Shown here: one piece after another, positions 13,533-13,594 of the stretch | Numbering within the stretch: the first letter of the stretch is position 1 | Layout: each line of letters begins with the position of its first letter | Origin: an uncultured Streptomyces sp. | GTDB lineage: Bacteria > Actinomycetota > Actinomycetes > Streptomycetales > Streptomycetaceae | Length of the DNA: 13,594 nucleotides | Assembly: GCA_946480485.1 (NCBI GenBank) | Contig: CAMLJW010000096.1 | Span: forward strand, 1-13,594 | Reading direction: 5' to 3' | The notes under the pieces: model-generated | The model's input: only the letters and a program-made list of their open reading frames with translations | Told to the model about the DNA's origin: nothing | Database searches by the model: none | Made by a program: the position numbers and the translations under genes

Positions 13533-13594
13533 TCAGGTTCCCCCCCGGTCCTGACGGACCACCACTTGTTCATCGTCGGCGGAATCGGCATCAC
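13533..13594 (+). pseudogene. Possible fragment of a reductase NAD-binding domain at the window edge
   Basis: The + frame through 13563-13594 reads DHHLFIVGGIGIT. This matches the glycine-rich NAD-binding stretch (FxxGGIGIT) of ferredoxin-reductase-type oxidoreductases. No start codon lies in this frame between the preceding gene's stop (13506) and the motif, and the FAD/FMN domain that should precede it is missing. It is therefore either a 5'-truncated relic or chance. On the - strand an acidic reading DADSADDEQVVVRQDRGGT ending at 13533 could instead be the C-terminus of a gene entering from the right. Only sequence beyond the edge can decide. Confidence 0.35.
13547..13560 (+). terminator. 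Small hairpin after the SLT gene
   Basis: GGTCC-TGAC-GGACC, 40 bases after the stop, without a T tract. It may contribute to ending the SLT transcript. Confidence 0.3.

Noticed and set aside
1..13594. CRISPR arrays, tRNA or rRNA genes, insertion-sequence ends, transposase or integrase genes.
   Set aside because: None seen. The broken genes show no flanking inverted repeats or target duplications that would name a mobile element.

Overview
The base composition (very high GC, GC-rich third codon positions), the GTG/TTG starts, the stop/start-coupled operons and the protein families point to a Streptomyces or close relative. The window reads as a copper-associated accessory region that has been rearranged several times. 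It ends in two ordinary cell-wall hydrolase genes.

Left part (1-3755, + strand): the 3' part of an M56 (BlaR1-like) membrane metallopeptidase gene, a hairpin terminator, and a promoter whose -10 lies inside a long palindrome. A tightly coupled operon follows: two small membrane proteins with coiled coils, then a CopC-CopD copper protein. The CopD C-terminus loses its frame near 3270 and is cut at about 3350, where it meets the truncated 3' end of a convergent serA relic (3352-4353, - strand). The serA relic also has its own frameshift.

Middle (4354-7732, - strand): a 340-base gap with no recognisable gene, then an MFS transporter whose start overlaps the stop of a cysteine-synthase-like PLP enzyme. 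A small secreted or membrane-anchored protein lies upstream of the enzyme.

Copper-handling block (7960-10056): two small His/Cys-rich proteins of the DUF6153 type and a DUF305 lipoprotein followed by a good intrinsic terminator, all on - strand. Upstream of them is a CsoR-like inverted repeat and the wreck of a CopZ-type chaperone gene on the + strand. Three small proteins in this block and the neighbouring PLP cluster share a C-terminal Arg-Ile ending.

Right part (10121-13594, + strand): a BlaI/MecI-family repressor coupled to a second M56 peptidase, then an NlpC/P60 endopeptidase with a long, hairpin-rich leader, then a secreted SLT transglycosylase. At the very edge is what looks like a piece of a flavodoxin/ferredoxin-reductase-type NAD-binding domain with no start.

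Interpretation (inference): CopC/CopD, DUF6153/DUF305 and the lost CopZ handle copper at and outside the membrane. The BlaI/M56 pair or pairs probably sense a membrane or cell-wall signal. The PLP enzyme and MFS pair would make and export a small molecule of unknown identity. No complete csoR, copA or copZ is visible here.
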